The translations under genes and the position numbers were made by a program. Shown in pieces: positions 9,799 through 18,928 of a stretch of 64,000 nucleotides of DNA. How positions within the stretch are numbered: the first letter of the stretch is position 1; the number at the start of each line of letters is the position of its first letter. Below the pieces are notes generated by a model that saw nothing but the letters and a program-made list of their open reading frames with translations, did not search any database and was not told the DNA's origin. This stretch comes from an uncultured Prevotella sp. (GTDB taxonomy: Bacteria; Bacteroidota; Bacteroidia; Bacteroidales; Bacteroidaceae), in assembly GCA_905235325.1 (NCBI GenBank), contig CAJOLE010000001.1, positions 1-64,000 of the forward strand, written 5' to 3'.

Positions 9799-11615
9799 TT
9801 CTTCAACCCTTTAAGCGCCTCTACCAGTCTGGTGTTGTCTGCGTGGTTACGCACGGCGATGCGCATATATTGTTTCTCTGGGTCCAGCCCTGGCTTCCTG
9901 CTACAGTCGCGCGTCAGGATGTTATGCCGGCGAAGCATATATATCACAATCTGCGTCGCCGAATAGGGCGGCAACACCTCACAGAGGAAGTAGTTTGCCT
10001 GCGTTGGCATCACGCGGAGGAAGGGCACTGTGCGCAACCGTTGCTCGAAGTCTGCACGCTCTGCGACGAACTTGTCGCAAGCCTTCAAGTAGTCCTTCTC
10101 GTGCTTGTTGTAAATCTGCATGAAGAACTCTGCAAACGAATTGAGGTTCCAGATCGATACCTCTTTCTTTATCCGCGCAATCAGTTCCTTGTCAGCCGAG
10201 GCCAAGATGCCTAAGCGCAGTCCTGGCACGCCAAAACTCTTCGAGATACTCTTCATCACCGCCATGTGGGGATAGGTCTCAAGGACCGCGTCAGAGAGCA
10301 ATGAATTTGCCGCATAACCGATGCTGAAATCCACGAAACTCTCATCGACCACCAAGCGAATATTTCTTTCCTCACACCACTGAGCCAGTCTCAGCACATC
10401 CCCCTTGGGAATAAAGTTGCCAGAGGGGTTATCCGGATTGATGAGCATAAGCGTCTGGATGCCCTTGTCGGCGAAGAAAGTCATCAGGTCATCTGCCGTA
10501 TAGCGGTAGTCCTCATTCTGAGGCACAAACGTCATCTGCAGCGATGGATCAAAACGATTGGGGTATTCTTCGAAGGTGGGGCGTATGAAGCCCGTCTTAC
10601 CCTTCGTGTTCTGCATCAGCACCTTGATCAGTTCGGCAGCACCGTTGCCTGGCACGATATACGGCTCACTTACGCCAAAGCACTTACTGGCAATCAGCGT
10701 GTTCACCTTCATGCCCGAAGGGTATTCCGTCAGCAGGGTGTCGAAGTTGCTGCGCAGCTCGTCCTTCATCCGCTTCGAGGGGAAGTAGGGATTCACCAGA
10801 TAGCAGAAATCAAGCATCTGGGGGAAGCGCCAGAAGCCGCCATAGCGCCCATAGTACTTACGAATCACGTCCTCATCATTCGCAAAGAGAGCCTCCGCGA
10901 TATCGAGATCCTGCTTGTCGTCGATCTCGTACCATCGCTCGTTGCCTATGGGCAGGGCCTTTATGTTGTGACTGTTCAGCAGTGAGATGATGCGGAGCAC
11001 GTTCTCATAGTACTCGTTGTTACCCACCGCCTTCGTATAGGCATCCAGGAAAGGCACATACTGATGCTGCAGGAACTCACGACTGAATTTATAGATGTTC
11101 ACTGTCTTGTAATATGAATCCACGTCGCCATAGTCGAAAGCCTCCTTCGAGATGAAGTTCACAATGTTGTTGTCTTCATCCAGACGTACCATCGTACCGT
11201 CCATCCACGACTCGTACTTCGCCACAAGGGCAAGGTTTGGACTGTGATCCGCCATAATCATGGGAATCAGCTGCTCGCTTAAGATGAGGTCGCTCTCGAT
11301 GAGCAGCGTATCGTCCTCCTGCAGCTGTTCCTTCACTAAAGAGAGTGAATAGATGTTGTTTGTCTTGTCGTAGATAGGGTTCTCTGCATATTCTATCTTG
11401 AGCTGGCCGTTGTAGCGGTGCCCGATGTGGTCGCGCAGCTTACGCCCCTGATAGCCTACGACAATAATGACGCGGCGCAAGTCCTGTCGTGCAAGCTGTA
11501 CTAACAAACGGTCAATCAGCCTGATGCCGTTGACCTCGACCATGCACTTCGTATTCTCGCGAGTCCTCTCGCCGAGTCTGCGGCCCATCCCCGCCGCCAG
11601 TATGATTGCCTGCAT
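9795..11615 (-). CDS. Fusion protein: LicC-like nucleotidyltransferase plus class I/II PLP-dependent aminotransferase/decarboxylase (HisC/CobD-like)
   Basis: MQAIILAAGMGRRLGERT (NTP transferase); NPDNPSGNF, VDESFVDF, SISKSFGVPGLRLG (PLP fold type I). Confidence 0.87.
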   Translation of the reverse strand: MQAIILAAGMGRRLGERTRENTKCMVEVNGIRLIDRLLVQLARQDLRRVIIVVGYQGRKLRDHIGHRYNGQLKIEYAENPIYDKTNNIYSLSLVKEQLQEDDTLLIESDLILSEQLIPMIMADHSPNLALVAKYESWMDGTMVRLDEDNNIVNFISKEAFDYGDVDSYYKTVNIYKFSREFLQHQYVPFLDAYTKAVGNNEYYENVLRIISLLNSHNIKALPIGNERWYEIDDKQDLDIAEALFANDEDVIRKYYGRYGGFWRFPQMLDFCYLVNPYFPSKRMKDELRSNFDTLLTEYPSGMKVNTLIASKCFGVSEPYIVPGNGAAELIKVLMQNTKGKTGFIRPTFEEYPNRFDPSLQMTFVPQNEDYRYTADDLMTFFADKGIQTLMLINPDNPSGNFIPKGDVLRLAQWCEERNIRLVVDESFVDFSIGYAANSLLSDAVLETYPHMAVMKSISKSFGVPGLRLGILASADKELIARIKKEVSIWNLNSFAEFFMQIYNKHEKDYLKACDKFVAERADFEQRLRTVPFLRVMPTQANYFLCEVLPPYSATQIVIYMLRRHNILTRDCSRKPGLDPEKQYMRIAVRNHADNTRLVEALKGLKN

Positions 11616-11865
11616 ATAACGGAATTTTGGTGCAAAGTTACGAAATAATTCATAATTCATAGCTTATTATTGATAATTATTTGTTTTTCTGCACCCAAAA
11701 AGTGACAAGATGAAGCATCCTGCCAAGACAGATATTGCCGTGCTGATGTAGTTCTTTAACCGAGCCGAGACGTTCCGACTGGTTTTCGACGAGGAAAGAC
11801 AGTTAAAAAAACGTAAAACTTAACTTTTCATGGCTTCTTTTGCTTTCTATAAACAGAAAAAGCAG

Positions 11866-11873
11866 TACCTTTG
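11866..11873 (+). promoter_or_regulatory. -7 box TACCTTTG of the rplM-rpsI-rpsB-tsf cluster
   Basis: gcagtacctttgcagtcc about 200 nt upstream of rplM. Confidence 0.6.
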
Positions 11874-11875
11874 CA

Positions 11876-12075
11876 GTCCGATTATTGGGGAGAGACTTAG
11901 AATCCCCGTGAACTGGAGTGTGAATAGCGGTGTCTTTGGCCGGGCGCAGCGGTTCGTGAATCGACAGTTCAGCAGACGTTAGACTTGCAGCCGGGCGACT
12001 GACCCCGGATGTGGGTTTTTGCGTGTGTATAATATAAATAATGTAAAACTGTTTTTTAGTAAACCAATTTTAGAA
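11876..12075 (+). promoter_or_regulatory. Long structured 5' leader of rplM (candidate r-protein autoregulatory leader)
   Basis: About 200-nt GC-rich untranslated leader between promoter box and ATG with local hairpins (e.g. ggggagagacttagaatcccc). Confidence 0.4.
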
Positions 12076-12537
12076 ATGAACACTTTAAGTTACAAGACGC
12101 TTTCCGTCAATAAGGAAACCGCTCAGAAAGAGTGGGTGGTCATCGATGCCACCGACCAGGTGGTGGGCCGTCTCTGCTCGAAGGTAGCAAAGCTCATCCG
12201 CGGAAAGTACAAGCCCAGTTTCACCCCGCACGTTGACTGCGGCGACAATGTTATTCTGATCAATGCCAGCAAGGTGGTCTTCACCGGCAAGAAGGAGACC
12301 GACAAGGTCTACACCCGCTACACGGGCTATCCCGGTGGACAGCGCTTCAACACCCCCGCTCAGCTGCGCCAGCGCAAGGACGGTATCGACAAGATTCTGC
12401 GCCACGCCGTGAAGGGTATGCTGCCGAAGGGTCCTCTCGGACGTTCGCTGATGAACAACCTCTACATCTATGAGGGAACCGAGCATCCCCATGAGGCTCA
12501 GAAGCCCAAGGTAATAGACATTAACCAGTACAAGTAA
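12076..12537 (+). CDS. rplM: 50S ribosomal protein L13
   Basis: KEWVVIDATDQVVGRLCSKVAKLIRGK; internal ATG used. Confidence 0.97.
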   Translation: MNTLSYKTLSVNKETAQKEWVVIDATDQVVGRLCSKVAKLIRGKYKPSFTPHVDCGDNVILINASKVVFTGKKETDKVYTRYTGYPGGQRFNTPAQLRQRKDGIDKILRHAVKGMLPKGPLGRSLMNNLYIYEGTEHPHEAQKPKVIDINQYK

Positions 12538-12573
12538 ATGGTGAAAAGGAAAAAAAAGTAAAAAGGTAAAACG

Positions 12574-12960
12574 ATGGAAGTAATCAATGCAATAGGTCGT
12601 CGCAAGAGCTCCGTGGCTCGCGTTTATCTCCAGGAAGGTTCTGGTAAGATTACGATCAACAAGAAGGAATTGGAGACATATTTCCCCTCAGCTATCCTGC
12701 AGTATGTGGTGAAGCAGCCGCTGAACCTGCTCGAGGTGGCCGAGAAGTATGATATTAAGGTGAACCTCGACGGTGGCGGTTTCACCGGTCAGAGCCAGGC
12801 CCTGCGCATGGCTATCGCCCGTGCCCTCGTCAAGGTGAACGAAGAGGATAAGAAGAAGCTGAAGGACGCTGGTTTCCTGACGCGTGACAGCCGTGAGGTT
12901 GAGCGTAAGAAGCCCGGTCAGCCCAAGGCTCGTCGTCGCTTCCAGTTCAGTAAGCGTTAA
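12574..12960 (+). CDS. rpsI: 30S ribosomal protein S9
   Basis: AIGRRKSSVARVYL...RKKPGQPKARRRFQFSKR. Confidence 0.97.
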   Translation: MEVINAIGRRKSSVARVYLQEGSGKITINKKELETYFPSAILQYVVKQPLNLLEVAEKYDIKVNLDGGGFTGQSQALRMAIARALVKVNEEDKKKLKDAGFLTRDSREVERKKPGQPKARRRFQFSKR

Positions 12961-13072
12961 ACAGACTGGACTACGTTTAGTATCTAAACTCCTAAGATTC
13001 CTTCAGGACTACTTGGGAGCTGATCTAACAAAGATTCAACAGAAAGTAAACAATTTAAAAAAGTAAAAGACA

Positions 13073-13930
13073 ATGTCAAGAACAAATTTTGATCAGTTGC
13101 TGCAGGCTGGCTGCCACTTCGGCCACCTGAAGCGTAAGTGGAACCCTTCCATGGCTCCCTACATCTACACCGAGCGCAACGGCATCCACATCATCGACCT
13201 GCACAAGACGGTAGCCAAGATTGACGAGGCTGCCGAAGCCCTGAAGCAGATTGCCAAGGGCGGCAAGAAGATTCTCTTCGTAGGAACTAAAAAACAGACA
13301 AAGGACGTGATTGCCGAGAAGGCAGCCAGCGTCAACATGCCTTACGTCATCGAGCGTTGGCCGGGCGGTATGCTCACCAACTTCCCCACCATCCGTAAGG
13401 CCGTGAAGAAAATGGCCAACATCGACCGTCTGATGACCGACGGCACTTTCAACAACCTGTCGAAGCGTGAGCTGCTGCAGGTGACGCGCCAGCGTGCCAA
13501 GCTCGAGAAGAACCTCGGTTCTATCGTCGACCTGACCCGTCTGCCCAATGCGCTCTTCGTCGTCGACGTGCTGAAGGAGCAGATTGCCGTCCGCGAGGCT
13601 AACCGTCTGGGTATTCCCGTGTTCGGTATCGTCGATACTAACAGCGATCCCAAGAATATCGACTTCGTCATCCCCGCCAACGACGATGCCAAGGACAGTG
13701 TTGAGGCTATCCTGAACGCCTGCTGCACGGCAATCGCCGAGGGCATTGAGGAGCGCAACGTAGAGAAGGCCGACGAGAAGGCCGCCGATGCTCAGGACGA
13801 GGCTGAGGCCGAGGAGGCAAAGCCCAAGCGCCCTGTGCGCCGCGCCCGTAAGGACGAGGCTCCCGCCGAGGACGAAGCTCCTGCTGAGGAGGCCGCTCCC
13901 GCCGAGGAAGAGGCTCCCGCCGCTGAATAA
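13073..13930 (+). CDS. rpsB: 30S ribosomal protein S2 with acidic C-terminal extension
   Basis: LLQAGCHFGHLKRKWNPSMAPYIY; C-terminal DEAPAEDEAPAEEAAPAEEEAPAAE. Confidence 0.97.
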   Translation: MSRTNFDQLLQAGCHFGHLKRKWNPSMAPYIYTERNGIHIIDLHKTVAKIDEAAEALKQIAKGGKKILFVGTKKQTKDVIAEKAASVNMPYVIERWPGGMLTNFPTIRKAVKKMANIDRLMTDGTFNNLSKRELLQVTRQRAKLEKNLGSIVDLTRLPNALFVVDVLKEQIAVREANRLGIPVFGIVDTNSDPKNIDFVIPANDDAKDSVEAILNACCTAIAEGIEERNVEKADEKAADAQDEAEAEEAKPKRPVRRARKDEAPAEDEAPAEEAAPAEEEAPAAE

Positions 13931-13937
13931 CCCTATT

Positions 13938-14053
13938 GCCCCCTAAATTAGGGGGGCTACAGGGGTCTGAACAAGCGCAGACTCCTGTCAAATAAATAAA
14001 AAAGGTCTGATAAACGCTTGTTCAGACCCCCATCCCCCTAACTTAGGGGGCTT
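13938..14053. repeat. Large imperfect inverted repeat between rpsB and tsf (arms about 38-40 bp)
   Basis: gccccctaaattaggggggctacaggggtctgaacaagcg at 13938-13977 versus reverse complement gccccctaagttagggggatgggggtctgaacaagcg at about 14016-14052. Confidence 0.9.
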
Positions 14054-14070
14054 AAAAGCAAAAGATAACA

Positions 14071-15066
14071 ATGGCAATTTCAATTGATGATATCAAGAAG
14101 CTTCGCGCTATGACCGGCGCTGGTCTGGCTGACGTAAAGAAGGCACTGACCGAGGCAGAGGGCGACTTCAACAAGGCCAAGGAACTGCTCCGCGAGCGCG
14201 GACTGGCCATCGCTGCCAAACGCAGCGACCGTGAGACTTCTAATGGTTGTGTACTTGTAAAGAGCGTCGACGGCTTTGCCGCCATGATTGCCCTGAAGTG
14301 CGAGACCGACTTCGTGGCCAACGGTGCAGACTTCATCGCCCTGACCCAGAGCATCCTCGATGCTGCCATCGCCGCCAAGGCTAAGGACATCGAGGCTGTG
14401 AAGGCACTCGACCTTGGTGGTCAGACCGCTCAGGAGGCTGTCACCCAGCGTTCGGGTATCACCGGCGAGAAGATGGAACTCGACGGCTACCTCACCCTCG
14501 AAGGCGAGAACATCGAGGTCTACGACCACATGGGCAAGCACACCCTCTGCACCATGGTTCAGACCAACAAGCAGGCTCAGGAGGCCGGTCACAAGCTGGC
14601 CATGCAGGTAGCTGCCATGAAGCCCGTTGCCCTCGACGCTCAGAGCGTTGACCAGAATATTCTGGACGAGGAATACAAGACTGCTGTCGAGAAGACCAAG
14701 CTTGAGCAGATTGAGAAGTTCGTCGAGATGAAGATCACGAAGGCCGGCATCAACCCCAACCTCGTTGACTCTGAGGATCACATCGAGAGCAACATGGCCA
14801 AGGGCTGGCTCACGCAGGAGCAGGCCGACGAGGCCCGCAAGATCATTGCCGAGGCAAGGGTCGAGGGCGAGGCTCAGCTGAAGATTCCCATGATTGAGAA
14901 CATCGCCAAGGGTCGCGTGCGGAAGTTCTTGAAGGAGAGCTGTCTCGTCGATCAGGAGTTCCAGTTCGGCGACGGCGACAAGGCAACTGTCAGCCAGTGG
15001 CTCGCCCAGCAGGACAAGGAGCTGAAGATTGTGGCTTTCAAGCGCTTCACACTCGTTGCAGAGTAA
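14071..15066 (+). CDS. tsf: Elongation factor Ts
   Basis: IDDIKKLRAMTGAGLADVKKALTEAEGDFNKAKELLRERG. Confidence 0.97.
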   Translation: MAISIDDIKKLRAMTGAGLADVKKALTEAEGDFNKAKELLRERGLAIAAKRSDRETSNGCVLVKSVDGFAAMIALKCETDFVANGADFIALTQSILDAAIAAKAKDIEAVKALDLGGQTAQEAVTQRSGITGEKMELDGYLTLEGENIEVYDHMGKHTLCTMVQTNKQAQEAGHKLAMQVAAMKPVALDAQSVDQNILDEEYKTAVEKTKLEQIEKFVEMKITKAGINPNLVDSEDHIESNMAKGWLTQEQADEARKIIAEARVEGEAQLKIPMIENIAKGRVRKFLKESCLVDQEFQFGDGDKATVSQWLAQQDKELKIVAFKRFTLVAE

Positions 15067-15070
15067 TCAC

Positions 15071-15835
15071 TTGAAGAAGTTCTTTTATTTTATATGCTTC
15101 GTGCTGGCTGCCGGCTGTTCGCAGCAGCCGCCGAAGCACTACGTTCATGAGGTCGTCAACGCCATGACGCCCGTCAAGAATCAAGGCAAGACCCAGCATT
15201 GCTGGGCCTTTGCCATGTTGGCAGCCATCGAGACCGAGCACCTGCGCTGGGGCGACTCCGTCAACCTTTCTCCGGCCTACATAGCGAAGATGCTGGAGCA
15301 GGAGCCGCAGGCGCCGAAGTCTGGGCGGGGCATGGGAGCCACGCTGTTGAGCCTTATCCAGAAATACGGCATCGTCGGCTACGATGCCATGCGTACTGTC
15401 GAGACGCCGGCGCCGCAGTACGTCTTCATGTACGGTGCCGAGTACACCACCCACGAGTTCGCCCGCAGCGTCTGTGCCCCCGGCGAGTACGTTTGTCTGA
15501 CCAGCACAACCGGCGCACCTTATTATAAGGATGTGGAGCTCGATCTGCCAGACAACTGGCTCGGCCAGCACTTCTACAATATCCCCATTGACACGCTGCT
15601 CCGTAAGACCGAACAGGCGGTGCGCCGTCACCACGGCGTCTGCTGGGAGAGCCGCGGCCACGCCATGGCCATCGTCGGCATAGCCCACGATGACCAAGGC
15701 AAGAAATATTTTGTCATGAAGAATTCGTGGGGCACCAATCGCCCCCATCACGGACTCGACTACCTGTCGTTCGGCAAGTTCAAGCGTCAGACCGTTGCCG
15801 TCGAGATGACCCGCGAAGCCTATCAGGGGCGCTGA
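15071..15835 (+). CDS. Papain-like (C1 family) cysteine protease lipoprotein
   Basis: KKFFYFICFVLAAGC lipobox; NQGKTQHCWAFA, GHAMAIVG and MKNSWG hold the catalytic Q/C/H/N. TTG start at 15071 inferred; the ORF is open to ATG at 15029 inside tsf. Confidence 0.75.
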   Translation: MKKFFYFICFVLAAGCSQQPPKHYVHEVVNAMTPVKNQGKTQHCWAFAMLAAIETEHLRWGDSVNLSPAYIAKMLEQEPQAPKSGRGMGATLLSLIQKYGIVGYDAMRTVETPAPQYVFMYGAEYTTHEFARSVCAPGEYVCLTSTTGAPYYKDVELDLPDNWLGQHFYNIPIDTLLRKTEQAVRRHHGVCWESRGHAMAIVGIAHDDQGKKYFVMKNSWGTNRPHHGLDYLSFGKFKRQTVAVEMTREAYQGR

Positions 15836-15853
15836 GCCTTGTCTCCGATGATG

Positions 15854-17362
15854 CTACTTGTTCAGCCGCCACGTCACGCCGTCCTTAGTGTCCTTCACCT
15901 CAAAGCCGGCGGCAGCCAGTTCGTCGCGTATCTTGTCTGAGGTGGCCCAGTCCTTGTCGGCCTTGGCCTTGGCGCGCAGCTCGAGCACCATGTCGACCAC
16001 TTTGCCGAAGGCCTCCTCTCGGCTCCCGTCAGTGCCGCTCTTCTCGGCCTTCAGTCCGAGGATGTCCTCGGCAAAGAGGTGCATCACCTCCTTCAGCTCC
16101 TTCAGGCAGTCGGCGCAGATGGTGGCCTTGTGGTCGACGAGTTTGTTGACGACGGTGCAGGCCTCGAACATGTAGCTGATTACTTGCGGTGTGGCGAAGT
16201 CGTCGTTCATGGCGTCGTAGCACTTCTCGCGGAGAGTCTTGACCACGCGCTCGGTTTCGGCGTCACACTGCTGCTTGTCATTATCTGGCGACAAGCTTGA
16301 CAGGCGGTCGAGGTCGGCGATGGCGTTGGTCAGCTTTTCGAGTCCGCGCTCTGCGGCGACGAGGGCCTCGTTCGAGAAGTCGACGGTGCCGCGGTAGTGT
16401 GCCGAGAGCACGAAGAATCGGATGGTCATCGGCGAGTATGCTTTCTCCAACAGCGGGTGGTTTCCGGTGAAGAACTGCTCGAGCGTGATGAAGTTGTTGT
16501 ACGACTTGCCCATCTTCTGTCCGTTGATGGTCAGCATGTTGTTGTGCATCCAGTACTTCACGGCCTGGTGCCCCATTGCTGCCGTGGCCTGCGCAATCTC
16601 GCACTCGTGGTGTGGGAAGACGAGGTCCATGCCGCCGCCGTGTATGTCGAACGTCTCGCCTAAGTACTTGCGGCCCATGGCCGTACACTCGCAGTGCCAG
16701 CCGGGGAATCCGTCGCTCCAGGGCGAAGGCCAGCGCATGATGTGCTCGGGCTGGGCCTTCTTCCACAGGGCGAAGTCGGCCTGGCTCTTTTTCTCGCCCA
16801 CGCCGGCCAGTTCGCGGCTCTCGTCCTTGATGTTCTCAAGCGAGCGGCCGGAGAGGATGCCGTACTTGTACTGCTTGTTATAAGCCTCGATGTCGAAGTA
16901 GACGGAGCCGTTCGACTCGTAGGCAAAGCCTCGGTCCAGAATCTGCTGCACCAGCTGTTGCTGCTCGATGATGTGGCCCGTGGCGTGTGGCTCTATCGAG
17001 GGCCGCTCGACGTTCAGCGCGTCCATCGCCTGGTGGTAGCGGTTGGTGTAGTACTGGGCAATCTCCATGGGCTCCAGCTGCTCCAGGCGCGCCTTCTTGG
17101 CAATCTTGTCCTCGCCCTCGTCGGCGTCGTGCTCGAGGTGGCCCACGTCGGTGATGTTGCGCACGTACCTGACCTTATAGCCAAGGTGGCGTAGGTAGCG
17201 GAACACCACGTCGAACGTGATGGCGGGGCGGGCGTGGCCCAGGTGCGGGTCGCCGTAGACGGTGGGTCCGCAGACATACATGCCCACATGCGGGGCGTTG
17301 ATTGGCTCGAAGCGCTCCTTGTGGCGCGTCAGCGTATTGTAAATGACGAGTCTTGATTCCAT
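15854..17362 (-). CDS. cysS: Cysteinyl-tRNA synthetase
   Basis: [43 protein letters not shown]. Confidence 0.97.
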   Translation of the reverse strand: MESRLVIYNTLTRHKERFEPINAPHVGMYVCGPTVYGDPHLGHARPAITFDVVFRYLRHLGYKVRYVRNITDVGHLEHDADEGEDKIAKKARLEQLEPMEIAQYYTNRYHQAMDALNVERPSIEPHATGHIIEQQQLVQQILDRGFAYESNGSVYFDIEAYNKQYKYGILSGRSLENIKDESRELAGVGEKKSQADFALWKKAQPEHIMRWPSPWSDGFPGWHCECTAMGRKYLGETFDIHGGGMDLVFPHHECEIAQATAAMGHQAVKYWMHNNMLTINGQKMGKSYNNFITLEQFFTGNHPLLEKAYSPMTIRFFVLSAHYRGTVDFSNEALVAAERGLEKLTNAIADLDRLSSLSPDNDKQQCDAETERVVKTLREKCYDAMNDDFATPQVISYMFEACTVVNKLVDHKATICADCLKELKEVMHLFAEDILGLKAEKSGTDGSREEAFGKVVDMVLELRAKAKADKDWATSDKIRDELAAAGFEVKDTKDGVTWRLNK

Positions 17363-17385
17363 AATTTATCTATTTTATGCTTTCA

Positions 17386-17424
17386 GCGTGCAAAGTTACG
17401 AAAAAAATGCGTAACTTTGCACGC
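17386..17424. promoter_or_regulatory. Palindromic divergent promoter between cysS and trpS
   Basis: gcgtgcaaagttacg-aaaaaaatg-cgtaactttgcacgc: perfect 15-bp inverted repeat containing a -7 box on each strand. Confidence 0.8.
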
Positions 17425-17447
17425 AAAAACTAAAAAAGCAAAGAAAA

Positions 17448-18515
17448 ATGGGAAAAGTAATACTGACCGGCGACCGTCCTACGGGTAAGCTCCACCTGGG
17501 CCACTACGTGGGTTCGCTGCGCCGCCGCGTAGAGCTGCAGAATGCAGGCGACTACGACCGAATGTTTGTTTTCATGGCCGACGTGCAGGCGCTGACCGAC
17601 AATGCCGACAACCCCGAGAAGCTGCGCCAGAGCATCATCCAGGTGGCCCTCGACTACCTGTCGGCCGGGCTCGACCCCGCCCGTTGCGTCATCTTCATCC
17701 AGAGCCACATCCCCGAGCTGGCCGAGCTGACCACCTACCTGATGAACCTCATCTCGGTGAGCCGCGTGCAGCGCAACCCGACGGTGAAGACCGAGATCAA
17801 GATGCGCGGCTTCGAGGGCGAGAGCATCCCCCTGGGCTTCTTCTGCTACCCCGTCTCGCAGGCTGCCGACATCACGCTGTTCAAGGCCACGACGGTGCCC
17901 GCCGGCGAGGACCAGGAGCCGATGCTCGAGGTGACGCGCGAGCTGGTGAACCGCTTCAACAGCATCTACGCCCCCGTGCTGGTGGAGCCGCAGATTATGC
18001 TGCCCGAGAACGCCACGGCCCGCCGGCTGCCCGGCACCGACGGCAAGGAGAAGATGTCGAAGTCATTGGGCAACTGCATCTACCTGAGCGACTCGAAGGA
18101 CGAGGTGTGGCAGAAGGTGCGCTCGATGTACACCGACCCGCTGCACCTGAACGTCAGCGATCCCGGCCACGTGGAGGGCAACGCCGTGTTCACCTATCTC
18201 GACGCCTTCTCCACCGACCAAGACTTCCGCGACTTCTGGCCCGAGTACCAGAACCTCGACGAGCTGAAGGAGCACTACACGCGCGGCGGACTGGGCGACA
18301 TGAAGTGCAAGAAGTTCCTGAACGAGGTGCTCAACAAGTTCCTCGACCCCATGCGCCAGCGCCGTGCCGAGCTGGAGACCGACATCGCCGAAATCCAGAA
18401 CATCTTGAAGCGCGGCACTGAGCAGGCCCGCGAGGTGGGTGCCCAGACGATGGACGAGGTGCGCCGTGCCATGCGCATCGACTACTTCAACGACTCCACG
18501 ATGTGGAAACTATAA
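17448..18515 (+). CDS. trpS: Tryptophanyl-tRNA synthetase
   Basis: [27 protein letters not shown]. Confidence 0.97.
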   Translation: MGKVILTGDRPTGKLHLGHYVGSLRRRVELQNAGDYDRMFVFMADVQALTDNADNPEKLRQSIIQVALDYLSAGLDPARCVIFIQSHIPELAELTTYLMNLISVSRVQRNPTVKTEIKMRGFEGESIPLGFFCYPVSQAADITLFKATTVPAGEDQEPMLEVTRELVNRFNSIYAPVLVEPQIMLPENATARRLPGTDGKEKMSKSLGNCIYLSDSKDEVWQKVRSMYTDPLHLNVSDPGHVEGNAVFTYLDAFSTDQDFRDFWPEYQNLDELKEHYTRGGLGDMKCKKFLNEVLNKFLDPMRQRRAELETDIAEIQNILKRGTEQAREVGAQTMDEVRRAMRIDYFNDSTMWKL

Positions 18516-18928
18516 ACGGTGAAGCGCTGTTGACAGCGCATGGCATCAAGCCGACGGCAAACCGCATTGTCGTGGCGCGGGCGTTGGCCGCCGCAGAGAG
18601 GCCAATGTCGTTGACGGAGCTGGAGCACAAGATCCTGTCGATCGACAAGTCGGGCGTGTTCCGCGCCCTGACCCTGTTCCGCAAGCACCGCCTGGTACAC
18701 GTCCTGGAGGACGGCGGCGACGGCGTGCGCTACGAACTGTGCCACAGCCGCGACGGCCACGCCGAGGACGACGACCAGCACGTACACTTCTACTGCGAGC
18801 GCTGCCACCGCACCTTCTGCCTGACCGACAGGCCCATCCCCACGGTCAGCCTGCCTGCGGGCTACCTGCTGCACGACGTCAACTATATGGCTAAGGGCCT
18901 ATGTCCAGAGTGCTCGTCTGCCTGCTGA
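18503..18928 (+). CDS. Fur family transcriptional regulator
   Basis: [34 protein letters not shown] winged helix; [15 protein letters not shown] metal motif; overlaps the trpS 3' end. Confidence 0.85.
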   Translation: METINGEALLTAHGIKPTANRIVVARALAAAERPMSLTELEHKILSIDKSGVFRALTLFRKHRLVHVLEDGGDGVRYELCHSRDGHAEDDDQHVHFYCERCHRTFCLTDRPIPTVSLPAGYLLHDVNYMAKGLCPECSSAC

